Source: Mesotaenium endlicherianum
Lineage: Eukaryota; Streptophyta; Zygnematophyceae; Zygnematales; Mesotaeniaceae
Direction: 5' to 3'
Length of the DNA: 36,951 nt
NCBI GenBank assembly: GCA_009602735.1
Contig: WELA01008541.1
Coordinates: 1 to 36,951 of the forward strand
Notes under the pieces: model-generated
Database searches by the model: none
What the model was told of the DNA's origin: nothing
Seen by the model: the letters and a program-made list of their open reading frames with translations, nothing else
Translations under genes and position numbers: made by a program
Shown here: positions 1-11,282 of the stretch, piece after piece
Layout: the number at the start of each line of letters is the position of its first letter
Position numbering within the stretch: the stretch's first letter is position 1

Positions 1-1032
1 TAGAAACTCATGGCCTCTTGCCTACCAGGCATGCAAGCATGTATAGCACATGCACAACATCAGGGGACTGAATAGCAGAGGCCTCTCCTTCAGATGACCA
101 TAATGCAGCTAAAACACATCCCACTGACTTAGGTGCAAAACCATGGAATCTGTCCGCTGTGTGACCCCGAAATGTCAGAGGGCATAACTCTGCCAATACT
201 ACTCCAAATTACAAACTCAACGGCAACGGATGCATCTTGACGAGACCTTTCCAAAAAGTCCTAGTTCGTCCCATTTGAAGCGCAGACGAAGCAGCCATGT
301 CAATTTCCGTGAAGGCTGGTCATTAGAACGAACCCAAAAGTGCACACATGACTTGCAAGTAGAAATTTGACTGTAAAGTCCAGAATGAGGGACCACAAGA
401 TCCCAGCCTGCTATGTACCTAGTGACCACCTGGTTGACCACGGCGCAAGGTGCGCCGTTTCGTGGGAAACCCGTTAAGTTGGGACCCACGGATCTAGGTA
501 TAACGACCGTATTAATTGGTCGGTTGACTGAAGTCCTAACTGTTCAGTTGACTGACGACGACTCCGCCTACCCAGGAGTTAACCACATTGGTAGGACATC
601 GGTTTACCGAATCTCAGTCGACCTCCCGACTTTCAGTATACTTCGGTCACATGTGCCAATCTACAAATAACAATCTAAATGAATATGTCTATCCTCGGCG
701 TACTGAAGCTAAGTATATTGACTAATATCAAGCGAGCTTACTATATGTCAACCTACTGATATTATATCCTATATATAACTGATATTTAATTCTCAGCAAA
801 CTACACTATGATACAAAAGTCATCCTGCTGACCTTTTCAACAAAGTCAGCAAACTACACTATGGTACAAAAGTCATCCTGCTGACCTTTTTGACAAAGTA
901 AGTAAACTCGCATTACATCGACATACATTCATTTAGATGAACTCGCACATGTGAGTATATAGACATAATACTTATTTAGTGTTATATTTATATATGCAAT
1001 TAATTAAATAAATAATGAACCGATTCATTACA
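1..1032 (-). repeat. Family C LTR, partial (cut by window edge)
   Basis: This stretch is a direct repeat of 6811-7854, about nine bases in ten identical in the lines compared by eye. Read on the minus strand the family starts TGTAATGAATC and ends ATTCATTTCA, the inverted TG/CA ends of an LTR. About 210 bases of the far end lie outside the window. It contains a 53-bp tandem duplication (794-899). The sequence just outside its TG end (1033 onward) is not polypurine on the minus strand, so it may be a solo LTR or belong to an element mostly beyond the window rather than pair with the copy at 6600-7854. Confidence 0.75.
794..899. repeat. 53-bp tandem duplication inside LTR C
   Basis: Two head-to-tail units (794-846 and 847-899) beginning CAGCAAACTACACTATG differ at only a few bases. 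The same doublet occurs in the second LTR C copy at 7616-7721, so the duplication predates the separation of the two LTR copies and is a family trait. Confidence 0.85.
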
Positions 1033-1796
1033 CTTGGACACTCGAGTGCCGTGCGAGCCACATGTGTGAGGCAAGGCGCAATCTGGTATCATGGTCTTAG
1101 GCTTGGAACCAGGAGAAACAAAGCATACCAGTGAGTTCAGAGGGGATACATTATGTAGATTTCACAACTTTCAAGCTAAAAATGTCAGAAAAAGTCACGG
1201 GGGTGCCACTTGGCGTCTTGAGAGGTCACCACGAGTCACGCACACGATTGAGAGAGTGCAATACCTCTACAAGGAGTATGGCTTAGAGCTAGAGGTAGCT
1301 AAGGGTACCAAAAGGTTCAGGAACATAGTGGACTTAGGTTCATGATGTAATGTGGTCAAAAATATAAGAGCACCACGAGTAAGCCACATGGCGCGACGAG
1401 GAGTTGCCACTTGTCCACGAGGGCGAAGAATGAGTATTTTGGTGATTTGGCGGACTATTATGCATTGGATCCAGCTTTGGAGTATGTGGAGATGATGGAG
1501 GGAGTATGTTACAGCTCTTATGAAGATATTGGCCTATTCCAAGACAAAGGAGTTGAAGAGAAGATGCACTTGTGTTAGGAAACACCATGTGTGGAGCCAA
1601 TGTATGCGATGGAGCATTTACTAAGTGGAGCAAGTTTGGAGTATTAAGTATCATTTTGTAGCCTGTTCAAGACCTGCAACTTGTATAATATATGTGAATA
1701 TGTGTTTTTCTAGCGTATATGTGAGCTCGATTCCTCATATGACGTCACTTATGCTTAATATGCGCCGAGGACGTCGCATCTTGAGGAGGTAGATGA
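1033..1796 (+). mobile_element. Internal remnant of a family A retroelement
   Basis: No coding domain is recognised here. Its last roughly 45 bases (about 1753-1796) match 11740-11783 closely, including a GCCGAGGACGTCGCATCTTGA block and a purine-rich run, and both lie directly before a family A LTR start. This is the layout of the 3' end of an LTR retrotransposon internal region with its polypurine tract. A TGGTATCA stretch near 1084 resembles a Met-tRNA primer site but is not next to an LTR end of this family. Short open stretches (for example 1091-1345) show no known family. Confidence 0.5.
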
Positions 1797-2165
1797 TGTG
1801 AGGTTATGAAAGTGTAGTTTGTTTCTTTCTAGTATTTTATATGCATAGAGTGTGATTTTAGAAAAACTTTGGCCTTTATTGAAAGTCATTTGGACAAGTA
1901 TTGAGATAGTTATGAATTTTGGAAGTTTTTAGTGAGTTTTTAATGTCAGAGATTCTATTTAGTGACAAGGACAGGTCCAGTGACGAAAATTTTGGTTGGA
2001 GTCGAGGAAGTAGGACATTGAATCATGAGGGTTCCAGAAAGTACGTACGATTACGTAGAGTGCCAAAGTGATCGTGGAATTTCTAGGTCCTCGTGCACGC
2101 TTCCACTCGCGGGTGAGGGTGGGTGAGTGTGTGTGGGCGCACTCCCCGCACCCTTCCCCCTTTCA
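1797..2165 (+). repeat. Family A LTR with internal deletion
   Basis: It starts TGTGAGGTTATGAAAGTG and ends CCCCCTTTCA, matching the complete family A LTR at 19917-20620. The middle is missing: the copy jumps from the segment ending TTTCTAG to the segment starting TCCTCGTGCACGC, losing about 330 bp, apparently between short CTAG matches. A polypurine-like run lies immediately upstream, so it was once a 3' LTR. Confidence 0.8.
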
Positions 2166-2414
2166 TTTTTCTCCACCACTTCTTCAGGTTGAGGAGGTAT
2201 CTCTCTTAGCAGCAGACAGAACATTCTGTCTTCCTTCAGGTTCCAGCTTTTGACAAACTCCATTGCATTCAGCAACTTGCATCCTTCTGGAAGCCTCTTC
2301 TTTTCCTTCATTTGCCATCCACACAGGACAAGAGGAAGAGCACTGGTGGGTGCCAAGTCAATCTGCCCATCACTGGCTCCTCTCACTTTAATTGTACCTC
2401 TGCTCCAACACACT
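2166..2414 (-). pseudogene. Truncated pol segment after retropepsin
   Basis: Reading leftward from the protease, one shifted frame (2051-2413) gives a stretch with the pattern LLNAMEFVKSWNLKEDRMF. This resembles the linker that follows the protease in Ty3/gypsy polyproteins. Reverse transcriptase should follow, but the sequence instead runs into the family A LTR end at 2165, so the rest of pol has been lost. Confidence 0.45.
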
Positions 2415-2897
2415 TCAGCTTTGATGTCTATTAAGCCAGGACCTGCCTAGCACGAGATCATAAAATCCAGTGTTGAGTACCTCAAATGTAAGCGTTTCAG
2501 TTAGAACTGCAATGCCAGAACCTAACTGGACCTCAATAGACTTGGTTGTAACTCCTCCCGGGATACTTGAGGCATCTCCAAGGAATATTTTTCTATTCCT
2601 TTGGGTGACAGTAGGCAACCTTAGCCGCTTAACTAAGTCCTTATGGATGAAAGTATGTGACGCCCCGCCGTCAACAAATGCCCTCACCTTCCTACCTGCA
2701 ATCATGCAATGCAGTAGGATAGGGGGGACTGTCTTTTCCTGACTTTCGCATTGTTCTCCTGACGTAGCAAAGAAATGTTGGACATCAGGTGAAACAAGAG
2801 CATTCAAAGTGTGCACTCTCTGGACGTCTATATTGCTGATAGTCTCCTTTATCTGGTTGTCAGGCATGCATAGTGAATCCAGTTCAGCAGGACCCAT
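2415..2897 (-). pseudogene. Ty3/gypsy retropepsin (aspartic protease) relic
   Basis: The predicted peptide contains FVDGGASHTFI, matching the retropepsin active-site pattern with DGGA in place of the usual D-S/T-G-A, and later YDLVLGRSWLNRH, the conserved second half of plant-type gypsy proteases (compare ILGxDWL). In an intact element this enzyme would cut the Gag-Pol polyprotein inside the particle. The frame is open through the domain, but it lies in a different frame from the zinc knuckle upstream and is closed by a stop right after the domain. It belongs to the C' element whose 5' LTR is at 4531-5242. The family assignment is firm; activity is not expected. Confidence 0.8.
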
Positions 2898-2999
2898 AAT
2901 ACCTTCTACAAGGGCAGCTAGTGACGACTCACTATCTCTAGCATCCTCACAGTCAGTAGACTGGATTACTGACTGTTGCTGTCTTTTAAAGGCTGGTCT

Positions 3000-4457
3000 T
3001 TTCTCTCGACCTTAGGCAGGTGCTTGACCGGACACTGTTCTCTGTAGTGGCCTTTCTNAACTGGACACTGCTCTCTAAAGTGACCTGGCTGCTGGCAATG
3101 GAAGCAAATCGATTTTGTTGAGGCTGGTCTCGGCTTAGTCCTACCACCACCTCTTCCATAGCCACCTCGAGAGAAACCACCTCTACCTCTAGACTGAATA
3201 GCATTGTACTCATATTCTTATTCATCACCCTGNTTCTTATTCATCACCTTGATTATCCTCAGCCTGGTCTCCTCCAATTGCATTGTAGGAACCGTGGGGC
3301 TTTTTGACAATCTTAGACACCCAAGCATTACTCTGGCGCTTGTGATTGATTTGCTGCTGATCCCAGGCATCAGCATCCTGAATCAAGTCAGCCAGTTTGT
3401 CATACTTCTTCTCAGCAAAATGACCAGAAACTTCGGATTTCAAGCCATACCTGAAGTATGCTATCCTATGCCGTTTTGGCAAGTCTGGCTGCTTCATCAA
3501 GTTCTCTTGGAACTTCTGAGCAAACTCAGCAACTGAAGTGCTTCAGTGTCAAGGAGATCATCGCATAGATAGCTTTCTCCTGCTGGTTGATGACATCAAA
3601 CTTCTCATGCAACTTCTCGACAAACTCTACCCACGTAGGGTCACCGAGTTGCTGAGCCTTACGCTCTCCTTTCTAGTATAGCCACCAGTCTGCGGCTCTG
3701 CCTTTCACTAGCGCACCAGTATGCCTGACCTTCTCGTAATCTTGCAGTTCTGGGTAGTTCTCCACCCACTGCTCAACATCCGCGAGAAACTTGATCAGGT
3801 AATATTTTCTGTTTCCCTCAGGATCATAGTCCTGGGGAGGTTTCGGCTTGGGCTTACTAGGCCCTCTGCCACCACCACTAGNTTAGTGGTTTGAGAACCC
3901 GGTTGGTCTCTGTCCCGCAGTAGAGACATTATGATTCTTTTGTCCTCCTGTTGGGACTGATACATGGTCGCCATTTGCAACTGCATTTGAACGAACAATG
4001 CTCCCAAGTCTACACTCTGGGGTGGTAGTCTAGCAAATGCAGCAGCAGCATTGGCATCTACTCGCTGAGTAGTGTCCTCAACAGTCCCTCTCGCTCCTGC
4101 AGCAGCAATTCCTGCCGCATTCAGCCGGTCACGTATTTGACCTAGGGGTACATTGAGTTGTACAGCAGGAGGTGGGTTCAAAACATTGGCCCTTGATGCC
4201 ATAAGTTCCTCGACAGTGCGCTCGTCAGCTGGCTGTCTTTCCCTCCTTTCTGTATCTTCAGCGGCCTTTGCTAATTGTTCAGCTTCTAGCCTGGCTCTCT
4301 CCTCCTCAGCTTGCTGTGCTGCGACTGCGGCAATAGCAGCTGCCTCATCTGCAACTTCTCTAGGTGCAGTATTTGCCACTGCTTCAGAATAGGTACGGGT
4401 TCCCGCTACATGGCTTTCCGCCTGGTTTTCGACATTCTCGTTATCCTGGTTCTCCAT
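3000..4457 (-). pseudogene. Gag of the C' gypsy-like element, broken
   Basis: The ATG at 4457 begins a charged Ala/Glu-rich N-terminus. It is followed by a capsid-like part recognisable in pieces: DYDPEGNRKYYLIKFL, then KVRHTGALVKGRAADWW, a frameshift near 3535, then EFAQKFQENLMKQPDLPKR. An RGG-rich stretch and a CX2CX4HX4C zinc knuckle (CFHCQQPGHFREQC, about 3065-3106) close it. The part GHFREQCPV is duplicated as GHYREQCPV without its own CX2C. At least one in-frame stop follows ADWWLY. Apparent shifts coincide with single N bases at 3058, 3233 and 3882, so some damage may be assembly error. Gag would package the element RNA. No reverse transcriptase follows. Confidence 0.75.
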
Positions 4458-4516
4458 GTCTCGGGAGTTGCTAGTTTGAGACCTTGTCCTTACTATACAA
4501 GGAAGACTCTGGGAAC

Positions 4517-4529
4517 TGCTCCGATACCA
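4517..4529 (-). other. Primer binding site of the C' element
   Basis: On the minus strand TGGTATCGGAGCA lies one base inside the LTR end at 4531. It matches the start of the common plant-type primer site complementary to initiator Met-tRNA (TGGTATCAGAGC), with one difference in the first twelve bases. Confidence 0.7.
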
Positions 4530-4530
4530 C

Positions 4531-5242
4531 TTAAATGAATTGACTTAACAATTAATGAAAATCTTTATATCAGCAAGTAATCTTTATGGTATTTTCCGTT
4601 AACTGGTTAAACGGCAAAGGACAACACACTAGCAGTGAACAATACTCGTAAGTCTAATGTGAGTAAGCTAGCATCAATAACGCAATCAGTAAATTCATGC
4701 ATAAGCAAGGTTAGAAGACAGTGCGTATCAATGGCTTCTCGCCTTGGATTCAGATCTCTTTCAGTAAGATGTACAAGAGAGTTGGCCTCGTTTCCGAATG
4801 CCGAACTCGAGAGCAATGCCTAGCATATGTACATGGAATGAGTTTACTGCTCAACGGTCAGTGCGATGGCACCGCCTACCCGAGAGTTAACCACGTTGGT
4901 AGGACCTCGGTTAACCAAATCCACCGCCATCTCCCATCATCCCGAATCGCCATCCATCATAGGGATGTCATCTGGCCATTCATCTAGCATATCGCACTTA
5001 GATGCATCTCGAGGCAGTTTGCTGCTACCGAGTACGGAAGTCAGCTGGCTGTCAAAGAATGTGTCAGCAAGCTGACTTAAGTTGACTTCAGGCTGCTGCT
5101 TCCGGCTNTCCGGCTGAGTCATTAAACTGATAGTTATATAAAGTCTAGCAGACTGATTATTTACTAGAGTTCAGCAGGCTGAACTTAATTAACTATTATA
5201 TTTAAATGAATATTATATCTACTAATATACTGATTCATTACA
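4531..5242 (-). repeat. 5' LTR of the C' element
   Basis: On the minus strand it begins TGTAATGAATCAGT at 5242 and ends ATTCATTTAA at 4531, next to the primer site, so this is the 5' LTR of the gag-protease element at 2166-4457. Termini and a central block (about 4866-4920) match family C, but the rest has diverged and the LTR is shorter (about 712 bp against 1255 bp). It sits inside the gag region of the older element C, so C' inserted into C. A single N at 5108 lies between two copies of TCCGGCT. Confidence 0.75.
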
Positions 5243-6586
5243 CGCGCTTAGGAGCTGAACCTGGCCCAGCTCCCATGATGCCTGTAAAGTAGGCAGGTAC
5301 TTGCACCACGTGGGCGGCCACTACTCCTCCCTTGGTGCCCTTGCACTCCGCTTGTGCTGCAGCCTGCACAACCTCAATCTGCTCCGCCCACAAACACACA
5401 TCGTAGACGCTGCGCTGGTGCTCCTTTGTGAGGGCGAGCTAATGGCTAAGGACGGCAGACAAAGAGGAAGATGTGGAGAAAGCATTAATGAACTTGACGC
5501 AAGCAGCGGTGACCTCCACATACATGCCAGTGTCCTCACTCAATTGCCGAAAACACTCATACGCCATGTTAGGGGTCTCACGTGGCATACGCATGAAGTC
5601 ACGCATCTCCTCCTGGCGCGCCCTGTTGTTAGCAGGAAACCGTCGACGAAACATCTTCATCAATACGTCGATACAATCGAGCACGGCACCAGGAGCAGGA
5701 CCATGGAGAGGAAGGACAATGCCGAGTATAGCCTGCTGCTGTCGTTGCTAAGCAAGGCGGGTGTGACGGTCCTCTCGACGCGAGCGGCGAACACTTGTAT
5801 CGAGGTGCGTAAGTAGGCAGAGCTAGTTCCACTGGACCTGGCTCCTCTGGCCCTCCTGCTCCCCCCCAACCAATGCAAGCGCGCCCCCCTCACCTGCTCC
5901 CGGCAGGGGGTCTTGACCCAAATCCCATAAACCCAACCCAGCAGCGATAACAGCGACTGCCGTCGCAGCTGGATTCAAGCCGGCAGCCACAGCTGCAGCT
6001 GCTGCAGCTGCCGCGGCTCCCGGAGCAGGTGGAAAAGCATCAACAATGGGGACTGCACCCACATCGTCCCCCGGAACAGCCAACGGAGGAGCATCGAGAA
6101 TCGTTTGGATGATATCTATTATGAAATGCTGGTACAGCAACAAAGCCTTCCTCCCTAGGTACGTGGGCATAGCGTGAGAATAGTCATTACGCGGCAAACG
6201 TTGGTTATGTGCACGCAACATTGCAATAGAGGCATCAATCTTAGATTGGAGTGCGAGCAATGACACGCCATCAGTTTATCCCGTGTAGGGCTGTTGCAAA
6301 GACAAAGAGCTAGCCATGGCCGTAGAAGACATCCCTATCTCTAGGTGCTCTTTCTCATAAAACAATCCATCCGAATCAGGCAAGTAAAATGGCACAGCTG
6401 GATGCAAAGCGGGTGGCTCTATTAGCGTTGCAATCGATAGTATATCAACAGGCTCAGAAAACTCTGAGGGGGTCAAAAGAGACAAGTCAGGTAGCTCAAA
6501 CGGTGCAACAACCGGATCAAGGAGTAACAAAGATGGAGACAACATGAGACAAGGAAGACACGCACAAACATTCAAGAAAGGACTTA
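5243..6586 (-). pseudogene. Gag-like frame of element C with stops
   Basis: One minus-strand frame is open from the primer site at 6587 downward, broken by an in-frame TAA at 6276-6278 and further stops near 5820, 5740 and 5439. The Ala-rich middle is followed by a segment around 5470-5690 (FRRRFPANNRARQEEMRDFMRM) whose spacing of basic and acidic residues resembles retrotransposon Gag capsid regions. All the fragments share one frame, so decay was mainly by point mutation. The frame is cut at 5242 by the C' LTR. The Gag call is inferred from position behind LTR and primer site plus this weak similarity. Confidence 0.55.
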
Positions 6587-6598
6587 GCTCCGATGCCA
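6587..6598 (-). other. Primer binding site of element C
   Basis: Minus-strand TGGCATCGGAGC is placed one base inside the LTR C end at 6600, as expected for a primer site of the Met-tRNA type. It differs from the common TGGTATCAGAGC at two positions. Confidence 0.65.
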
Positions 6599-6599
6599 C

Positions 6600-7854
6600 T
6601 GAAATGAATCTTGCTTGTTCAAGAAATATATTTCATTTAATATATTTCAGAGATAGGTCGAAGCGTGTAAAATCAGGGAGCGATCTTCGCCCTTAGAATG
6701 AATTCCGTTTACTCATCTATACCCCTTGACTCACTTACCGTAGTGTGCCATAGTTGCACACTAACACAAGGCACAAGAAAGAGGCGAGCTTGAGGACTAG
6801 AGCTTCTCCTTTAGAATCTCATGGCCTCTTGCCTACCATGCATAGAAGCATGTATAAGCACATACACAACATCAGGGGACTGAATAGCAAAGGCTCTCTC
6901 ATTCAGATGACCATAAAGTAGCTAAAACACATCCCACTGACTTAGGTGCAAAACCAAGGAATCTGTCCGCTGTGTGACCCCGAAATGTCAGAGGGCATAA
7001 CTCTGTGATTACTACTTCAAATTGAGCAAACTCAATAGCAACAAACGCATCTTGACGAGACCTTTCCAAAAAAATCTAGTTTGCTCCATTTGGAGCACAG
7101 ACAAAGATGCCATGTCAATTTCCGTAAAAGCTGGTCATAATAACGAACCCAAAAGTGCACACATGACTTGCAAGTAGAAAATCCGACTCTAAAGCCTACT
7201 GTCTAGAATGAGGGACCACGAGATCCCAGCTTGCTATGTACCTTGTGACCGACTGGTTGACCACGGCGCAATGTGCGCCGTTTTGTGAGAAACCTGTTAA
7301 GTTGGGACCCACGGATCTAGGTATAACGACCATATTAATTGGTCGGTTGACTGAAGTCCTAACTGTTCAGTTGACTGACGACGGCTCCGCCTACCCAAGA
7401 GTCAACCACATTGGTAGGACATCGGTTTACCAAATCTCATTTGACCTCCTGACTTTCAATATACTACGTGTCACATGTGCCAATCTACAAAACTATCTAA
7501 ATGAATACATCTATCCTCAGCATACTGAGTCCAAGTATACTAACTATTATTATACGAGCTTACTATATATCAATCTACTGATATTATGTCCTCTATATAA
7601 CTGGTGTATAAATCTCAGCCAACTATACTATGATACAAAAGTCATCTTGCTGACCTTTTCATTAAAGTGAGCAAACTACCCTATGATACAAAAGTCATCC
7701 TGCTGACCTTTTTGACAAAGTAAGTAAACTCGCATTATATTGACATACATTCATTAAGATGAACTCGCACATGTGAGTATATTGACATAATACTTATTTA
7801 AGGCTGTATTTATGTATGCAATTAATTGCATAAATGATGAACTGATTCATTACA
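6600..7854 (-). repeat. Family C 5' LTR, complete
   Basis: On the minus strand it runs from TGTAATGAATCAGT (7854) to ATTCATTTCA (6600), about 1255 bp with inverted TG/CA ends, and the primer site follows at 6587-6598. Positions 6811-7854 repeat 1-1032. It carries the 53-bp doublet at 7616-7721. Small plus-strand open frames in it (for example 7236-7670) mirror those in the other LTR copy and are not taken as genes. Confidence 0.8.
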
Positions 7855-7948
7855 CTGGGCCAATTGAAGGGGCCTGCAGCCCGTCGGTGGCCCTAAGTGG
7901 CCTTTGTGACTCGCCACTTGGGTGTCGGCCCGTTAGGTGTGCCCGAGC

Positions 7949-7988
7949 CTAGGTAGCCCAAGCTTCTACACACTTTTTGGTGCAAATA
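7949..7988. repeat. Candidate left terminal inverted repeat of piggyBac element
   Basis: CTAGGTAGCCCA at 7949-7960 matches the reverse complement of 11271-11282 (TGGGCTATCTAG) at 11 of 12 bases. An inner TTTTGGTGCA (7975-7984) pairs with TGCACCAAAA at 11233-11242. The pair brackets the transposase gene. The outer TTAA expected of piggyBac is present on the right (11285-11288) but not clearly on the left, so the exact end is uncertain. Confidence 0.45.
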
Positions 7989-8684
7989 TAGCATAAGTTT
8001 GCTATTTTTCTAACTTCTAATAATAGTCTAATGATGTCTTGAGACATAGATTTGGAAAGGTATAAGTCTCACCTTTCTGGTCATATGATTTTTTATTTTT
8101 TATTAAGTTAATAAATTATTAATTGAATGTAAAGACCAGTGAACACGATCGCCTATTTTTGGTCAATGTTCAAGAACCTCTTGGGGCTAGCTCTTCCAAC
8201 TCCACGCATTTGGATTTTGGCCAGAGGTGGCTACATATGTTTTTCGAGGATGTACCAAATTTCAGACATCTATTCAAAAGTATCTTATGAGATACAATTT
8301 TTATCGAAGTTGCTCCCTAATATGCGACGTCTTTTTTTGTTGGTGCATTTAGAAGCCAAAAGTGTGAAATGACTAAATGAATTGTTGTGAAATCATAATA
8401 GGGGTTCTTATATCCATACTTTGACCACATTTTATTTATTGCATCAGGAAACTACTTTTATTTAATTTTGTTTTAAAATATCAAAAGCTGAATAAAAGCA
8501 ATTAATAGTTCACTTTTACCTATAAATTACACAAATCACAATGTTATAGAGAGTACAAAAATCTAGAATGTCAACTAAGCATAAGACAACTAACACACTC
8601 TTGCACACAAACACATGGCATCATACATCTTACTTCATAAAAGAATTGCACCATTTGACGTCATGCTATAAAGTCGTCGATATG
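7989..8684. mobile_element. AT-rich 3' non-coding part of the piggyBac element
   Basis: This is AT-rich sequence between the candidate left inverted repeat and the transposase stop. Open frames here are short and unrecognised, so I treat it as the element's own untranslated end. Confidence 0.4.
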
Positions 8685-10955
8685 CTATTCCTTTGCCCTC
8701 ACCTCTCGTGTAGGACCTACATCCAAGTGGTCTATAGCTCTATTAGTATGGTAGATTCCAAAGCATGGTGCTCCACAAAGAGTGACACCACAATGAAAGC
8801 AAAAGAAAGCACTCTTAGTCGCTCTCTTCCTAAGCGCACAATGGCCAAAAGTACCAGCGACACACACAACGCAATAGTCTTTCTTCTTCAAAGGGTACTT
8901 ACTGGGAAAGTGCCTATGAGAGAACCTTCCTTCACCTGAGGGAGCTGCAACAGCAAGTCTTGTTGAGGCTTTAGGAGGCCCAGCCTCATTGGGTTGCTGG
9001 AAAGAGCACATCTCGTCCATGATATCAAGGTAAGTCCCGTACCTGTCAGCCTTATCATCGTCCAACTTTAACATAATGAAAACGTTTGCTGAGAGTCCAT
9101 CCCAAATACCCCTATAAGCTCTATGCCACCACTTCCTATTGATTAGCACTCTCTTTGCACTATAGTTCCTCTTCTAATAAAAGGAGTCATACTGATCTAC
9201 TGCATCTTTGTATAAATTGTAGTGTTCAACCAGCTCAGGAGCAGGCAATTCATGCTTACGTTTACCGTCTCGCCTCGATTGTATTTTAGGTGCTAGTCCT
9301 ACGGCTGTTGACAAAGAAGCACAAGGAGCTTTGTCCTGCCAAACGCATGCTATCATGGGGGGGTTCTCATTGTACACAGCTTTACTAAAACCCTTAGGAT
9401 TGGCTTTTGGATGCATCCACAACTCCGTGGTTGGAAAGTTTTTTCTATTAGTCATAGCAGTGCCTGTTGCACCATGCCCAAGTCTAGCTAGCTTTTGAAA
9501 AAGATGGGGAGAAGTGAAGCCCTTACCTACAACAAGACTAAACACCCTGCCAATAGGAAGCATAGCAACTAAGTCTAGAACCACATCTGATTTCAGACCA
9601 TCCCTGCATACTCTATCATAAATGATGAAAGCATAGCAAAAATATGTGATGGCATCACACATAGTAAAGACTTCCATGCCATATTTATATGGCTTAGAAG
9701 GATTGTATATTCTAATAGGGCACTGTCTATTCCTAATGGGGATAGTTCTCTCACCAACAGTCATAATAACACCTGGACTTTAATACTTTCTGAATGTACT
9801 AGAAAGAAGGTCAGTGAAAGGCTTGAGCTGCCACAATTTGTATTCTCCAGAGTCTGTAGGAAAGCATTTTCTACTCTTATTATCCTTCACATGAAAGAAC
9901 CTTCTAATCTTTTTGAACTTGTTCCTAGACATGAACCTACCAAAGCTAGGCAAAGTAATAGGTCCCTTCTAAAGCTTTTTCCAGTAGTGCTTTAGACCGG
10001 GAAGAGCATGCAGGCCCATAGCCATGCACAAACCATGAAACACAACGATTTTAGTGGTCGTGCAAGGAATCCAGCCCCTAACATTATGCTCAGCTGCATA
10101 TGCATTAGCCTCTCTAGTTAGCTGGTCAAAGAACCACATGGGCATGAATAAGCACAACACGCCAAAGAGGAACAGACCTCTAAAGTTTTTGGCCGAGATG
10201 CCTTGAAGCCCATGATGATGGTCACTGAAGGGCTTCAATAACATGTCCTCATATGTCTCTCCAGGGGCAGCCTCCCTCCAGCTCCAATCTTCAAGGAGCT
10301 CCTCAGCAACTCCATTGTCTTCTTGCATGCTTAGGGGTAGCACCTGTGCATCGTCCTCGTCCAAATCAGATTCTGAACTTTCGGCCTCACTGGCAGTGCC
10401 TGCATCACTGTCAGAGTCCAGAACTTTGGACTTTCTTTTTTCTTTCCTATCTGCTGCTGTCTGTGCTTGTTTGAACTTGCTCCTTTGTGCAGGAGCTGTT
10501 ATCCTACTCACACCTAAAGGCCTTCCTCTCTTTCTTTTCTCGGCCACAGACGAAAGTTCCTCACTCTCATCAAGTTCCTCATCAGCCAAGGATAACTCTA
10601 GTCTAAGAGGAACAAGCGGGCCTTCCGAATCAGGCTGTGAGGGCTGGCTGTCAGGCACACATTTCTTCTTGTACGCACCCGCGGCTAAACATTGCTCAAA
10701 TCTGTCGTCGGCTTTAAGATGACCCTCTACAAACTCAGGAGTAAACTTTACCTTTGTCCCATCATACTCAAACAAGACTTGAAAGAGAGCGTCATCCTTC
10801 TTGCCCTTCATTTCTTTCTTCACCTCTCCTTTCAAAAACACTTGTTCACATTCATCATTGAATTGCTCATATGCCCAAACTCGTCCAAAATAAACCGAAT
10901 TCACAAATATGTACAACCCTAGCATAGGACTCTTAGAACTCTCTTCTACAGCCAT
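8685..10955 (-). pseudogene. piggyBac-type transposase, inactivated
   Basis: A single frame from ATG 10955 to the stop at 8685 covers about 750 residues and is broken only by TAG 9969-9971, TAA 9780-9782 and TAG 9174-9176, with no frameshift. In order it shows: a short N-terminal region that could be Tudor-like (weak); an acidic linker with the basic, AT-hook-like patch KRKRGRP; the DDE core (NPSKPYKYGMEVFTMCD, then GFTSPHLFQKLARLGHGATGT, then AVDQYDSFY); and a C-terminal Cys-rich domain ending in LCGAPCFGIYHT. In the core, the first catalytic Asp position reads G (TVGERTIP) and the second reads G (VVGKGFTS); only the third (AVDQYD) remains. Cut-and-paste activity is therefore not expected even if the stops were absent. 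Confidence 0.85.
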
Positions 10956-11226
10956 GGCGGACGAATTCAAGAAGAGTGACAAAGAAGAAGGAAGAAGCGG
11001 TTGGTGTCACTCGCGGAAAACTACAATTCAAACAGACATTGAACAGGCGAAATTGATTTCGATCCAGAATTTGGATCGTACGTTTTCACTTGTACCTTTG
11101 TCTGTACTCGTCGATTTTGTATGCGAATTTAATCGCAGACTCCTTGCGATGTTTCCAATCGTTTGAACCTAATTTCGTAAAAAATGGTTAAGTATACAGA
11201 AAATGCTAGCCTAAACCAGGGAGCTC

Positions 11227-11282
11227 TCTAAATGCACCAAAATATGTGTGTTGCACCAAATTTGGTTCTATGGGCTATCTAG
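11227..11282. repeat. Candidate right terminal inverted repeat of piggyBac element
   Basis: It contains TGCACCAAAATATG and TGGGCTATCTAG, the inverted partners of blocks at 7949-7984. TTAA, the piggyBac target, occurs three bases outside at 11285-11288. This would make the element about 3.3 kb (7949-11282). Confidence 0.45.

Noticed and set aside
413..670. Plus-strand open frame repeated at 7236-7670
   Set aside because: Both lie at the same place in the two LTR C copies and match no protein family; similarity comes from the LTR repeat, not from coding constraint.
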